A stretch of DNA of 64,000 nucleotides from Acidobacteriota bacterium (GTDB lineage Bacteria > Acidobacteriota > Terriglobia > Bryobacterales > Bryobacteraceae): NCBI GenBank assembly GCA_025352795.1, contig JANXSF010000041.1, forward strand, positions 1 to 64,000, written 5' to 3'. Below the pieces are notes generated by a model. It saw nothing but the letters and a program-made list of their open reading frames with translations. It was not told the origin of the DNA and made no database searches. The number at the start of each line of letters is the position of its first letter. Positions within the stretch are counted from its first letter, which is position 1. Position numbers and translations under genes: made by a program. Below are positions 62,927-64,000 of the stretch, piece by piece.

Positions 62927-63670
62927 ATGAAGGTGGATAAACCTGTTGCCCTCATCACCGGTGCCAGTCGCGGTATTGGACGCGGCGTTGCCCTGGAACT
63001 TGCCCGAACTCATCAACTGGTTGCGACCTATCGAGATCGTAAAGATGCCGCTGAATCCTTAGCCGCTGCCACTGGTGCCAGCATTTTTCAATGCGATATT
63101 GGGGTAGTCGCCGACCGTGCAAATTTGTTGGCCTTCACCAAAGCAAAGTTCGGCAGATTAGATTTACTGGTGAATAATGCAGGCATGGCTCCACGCCTCC
63201 GTCAGGATATGCTCAATGCCACCGAAGAAAGTTTTGATGAACTAATCAATACCAACTTAAAGGGACCCCACTTTCTCACCCAGGCAGTTGCCCACTGGAT
63301 GCTGGAACAAGGCAGCGGCCGCATCGCATTTGTCACCTCCATCAGTGCCTACACTTCCTCAGTCAATCGCGCCGATTACTGCCTATCGAAGGCCGCCCTC
63401 AGCATGTCCGTCGCACTCTACGCCGCACGCCTGGCTGAAGCAGGCATCAAAGTTTTTGAAATTCGTCCCGGCATCATTCGCACCGACATGATCTCCGCCG
63501 TGGAATCTGTCTATGAAGAAAAAATTGCCAACGGCTTGCTGCCCCAACGTCGCATGGGCGAAACCTCCGATATCGCCAAAGCCATTCGTGCCATTGCCGA
63601 CGGTTTGCTGGATTATTCCACCGGCCAAGTGATCAACGTCGATGGCGGATTTCACTTGAGGACATTGTAG
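62927..63670 (+). CDS. 3-ketoacyl-type short-chain dehydrogenase/reductase
   Basis: A 247-aa NAD(P)-dependent SDR in the FabG-like group. The cofactor motif is TGASRGIGRGVALE (about residues 11-24). NNAGMAPR (about 86) and the catalytic set in FVTSISAYTSSVNRADYCLSKAAL, in parts (TSISAYTSSVNRADYCLSK, about 136-154), follow, and the C-terminus ends GQVINVDGGFHLRTL. The substrate is unknown; fatty acid or polyol-type substrates are both possible. The start is ATG 62927 or GTG 62933. It is divergent from the S9 peptidase gene, 153 bp away. Confidence 0.92.
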   Translation: MKVDKPVALITGASRGIGRGVALELARTHQLVATYRDRKDAAESLAAATGASIFQCDIGVVADRANLLAFTKAKFGRLDLLVNNAGMAPRLRQDMLNATEESFDELINTNLKGPHFLTQAVAHWMLEQGSGRIAFVTSISAYTSSVNRADYCLSKAALSMSVALYAARLAEAGIKVFEIRPGIIRTDMISAVESVYEEKIANGLLPQRRMGETSDIAKAIRAIADGLLDYSTGQVINVDGGFHLRTL

Positions 63671-63699
63671 AGACAACCATTTGGTGGTAGCCTACGGCC

Positions 63700-64000
63700 A
63701 TGTGGATTCGTAAAGCCGCCCGCGACAAGAAAAAAGGGATCGATTGCCCGGTTCCCACCCAACCAGTTTCCAATGAAGAATTTATCCCCCGTGCCCAAAG
63801 CACGCGGCAGAAACAACTGGAAGCATTAATTGGCGATATGTCCCAAGCCAATGCCCAGAAGTTAGGCATGGATCGCCGAGCTTTCATGACCACCTCCATG
63901 GGGTTAGCCACTTGTTGGTGCGCCACAAATCAGGTTTACGGAAAGTCGCTGGACGTCGAAGAAGCTGAAATGTTTGAACCGGCAGCGACAGCTGAAAAGT
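63700..64000 (+). CDS. partial exported protein (amidohydrolase-like N-terminus), cut by window edge
   Basis: The frame from ATG 63700 runs to the right edge, 100 codons. It starts [20 protein letters not shown] and has a Tat-like signal in [18 protein letters not shown] (about residues 65-82), set unusually far from the N-terminus. [16 protein letters not shown] follows. I recall this pattern before amidohydrolase-family proteins in Acidobacteria, so that is the suggestion, but the catalytic part is outside the window. Confidence 0.6.
   Translation, partial: MWIRKAARDKKKGIDCPVPTQPVSNEEFIPRAQSTRQKQLEALIGDMSQANAQKLGMDRRAFMTTSMGLATCWCATNQVYGKSLDVEEAEMFEPAATAEK

Noticed and set aside
62774-63016. 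81-residue N-terminal extension of the S9 peptidase
   Set aside because: It buries the signal peptide and overlaps the divergent SDR gene; a good ribosome site precedes ATG 62773.

Overview
The window comes from the chromosome of an acidobacterium, most likely in the Bryobacterales/Solibacter lineage. Three protein families first described from Solibacter-like genomes occur here: a VWFA-related secreted protein (TIGR03436 type), a TIGR03435-type protein, and an NHL-repeat protein with a TIGR03437-type C-terminal domain. The DUF1592/DUF1552 pair, the many Tat-type signals, a futalosine-route menaquinone pair (mqnA-mqnC) and haem-c peroxidases fit an aerobic soil or freshwater heterotroph. I saw no tRNA, rRNA, CRISPR array, transposase, integrase or prophage block. 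Gene density is very high, with no gap over 300 bp. || Layout. 0.3-2.5 kb: molybdenum cofactor operon moeA-moaC-mogA, joined by 4-bp ATGA overlaps. 2.5-11.4 kb: secreted VWFA-like protein, soluble hybrid kinase, AIM24-like protein, a large secreted HExxH protein convergent with a 1056-aa NHL-repeat protein. 11.6-13.9 kb: mqnA-mqnC, then a hicB-hicA toxin-antitoxin pair. 14-21 kb: Tat-exported Gfo/Idh/MocA protein, DUF5658-like membrane protein, HigA-like antidote without an obvious toxin, a frameshifted SAP-domain gene, putative lipoprotein, SDR, secreted VOC protein, carboxypeptidase-regulatory-domain protein. 21-25.5 kb: carA-carB. 25.6-30.3 kb: minus-strand run of a haem-c protein, acyl-CoA/AMP ligase, TIM-barrel isomerase and a frameshifted TIGR03435 gene. 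30.4-37.4 kb: FHA-GAF-SpoIIE phosphatase, PA14 protein, secreted surface protein, orphan Flp pilin with a strong terminator hairpin, and a minus-strand operon of a secreted Cys protein, cytochrome c peroxidase and sugar-binding protein. 37.4-49.9 kb: gamma-glutamyltransferase, recQ, gluconate-dehydrogenase-like pair, UxaA-type dehydratase, TauE/SafE, U32 protein, DUF1080. 50-57.9 kb: two-component system followed co-directionally by a dihaem peroxidase, DUF1592, DUF1552 and a small secreted protein. 57.9-64 kb: scpA-scpB-rluB-yccU operon, S9 peptidase, SDR and the start of a Tat-type protein running off the right edge. || How the parts relate. Many products are exported, so the window is rich in cell-envelope and periplasmic redox functions (four proteins with CxxCH motifs). 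Regulatory sequence shows repeated patterns: a TANNNT -10-like box at a fixed 6 nt (or 8-9 nt) before start codons that mostly lack Shine-Dalgarno sequences, suggesting common leaderless initiation; clusters of GTAC boxes in intergenic regions; and several perfect or near-perfect palindromes beside start sites. || The best candidates for undescribed biology are the two-component/dihaem peroxidase/DUF1592/DUF1552 locus with its tandem 15-bp repeat and hairpin at the DUF1592 start, and the coupled peroxidase/sugar-binding operon. All functional assignments come from reading motifs by eye; no database search was run.
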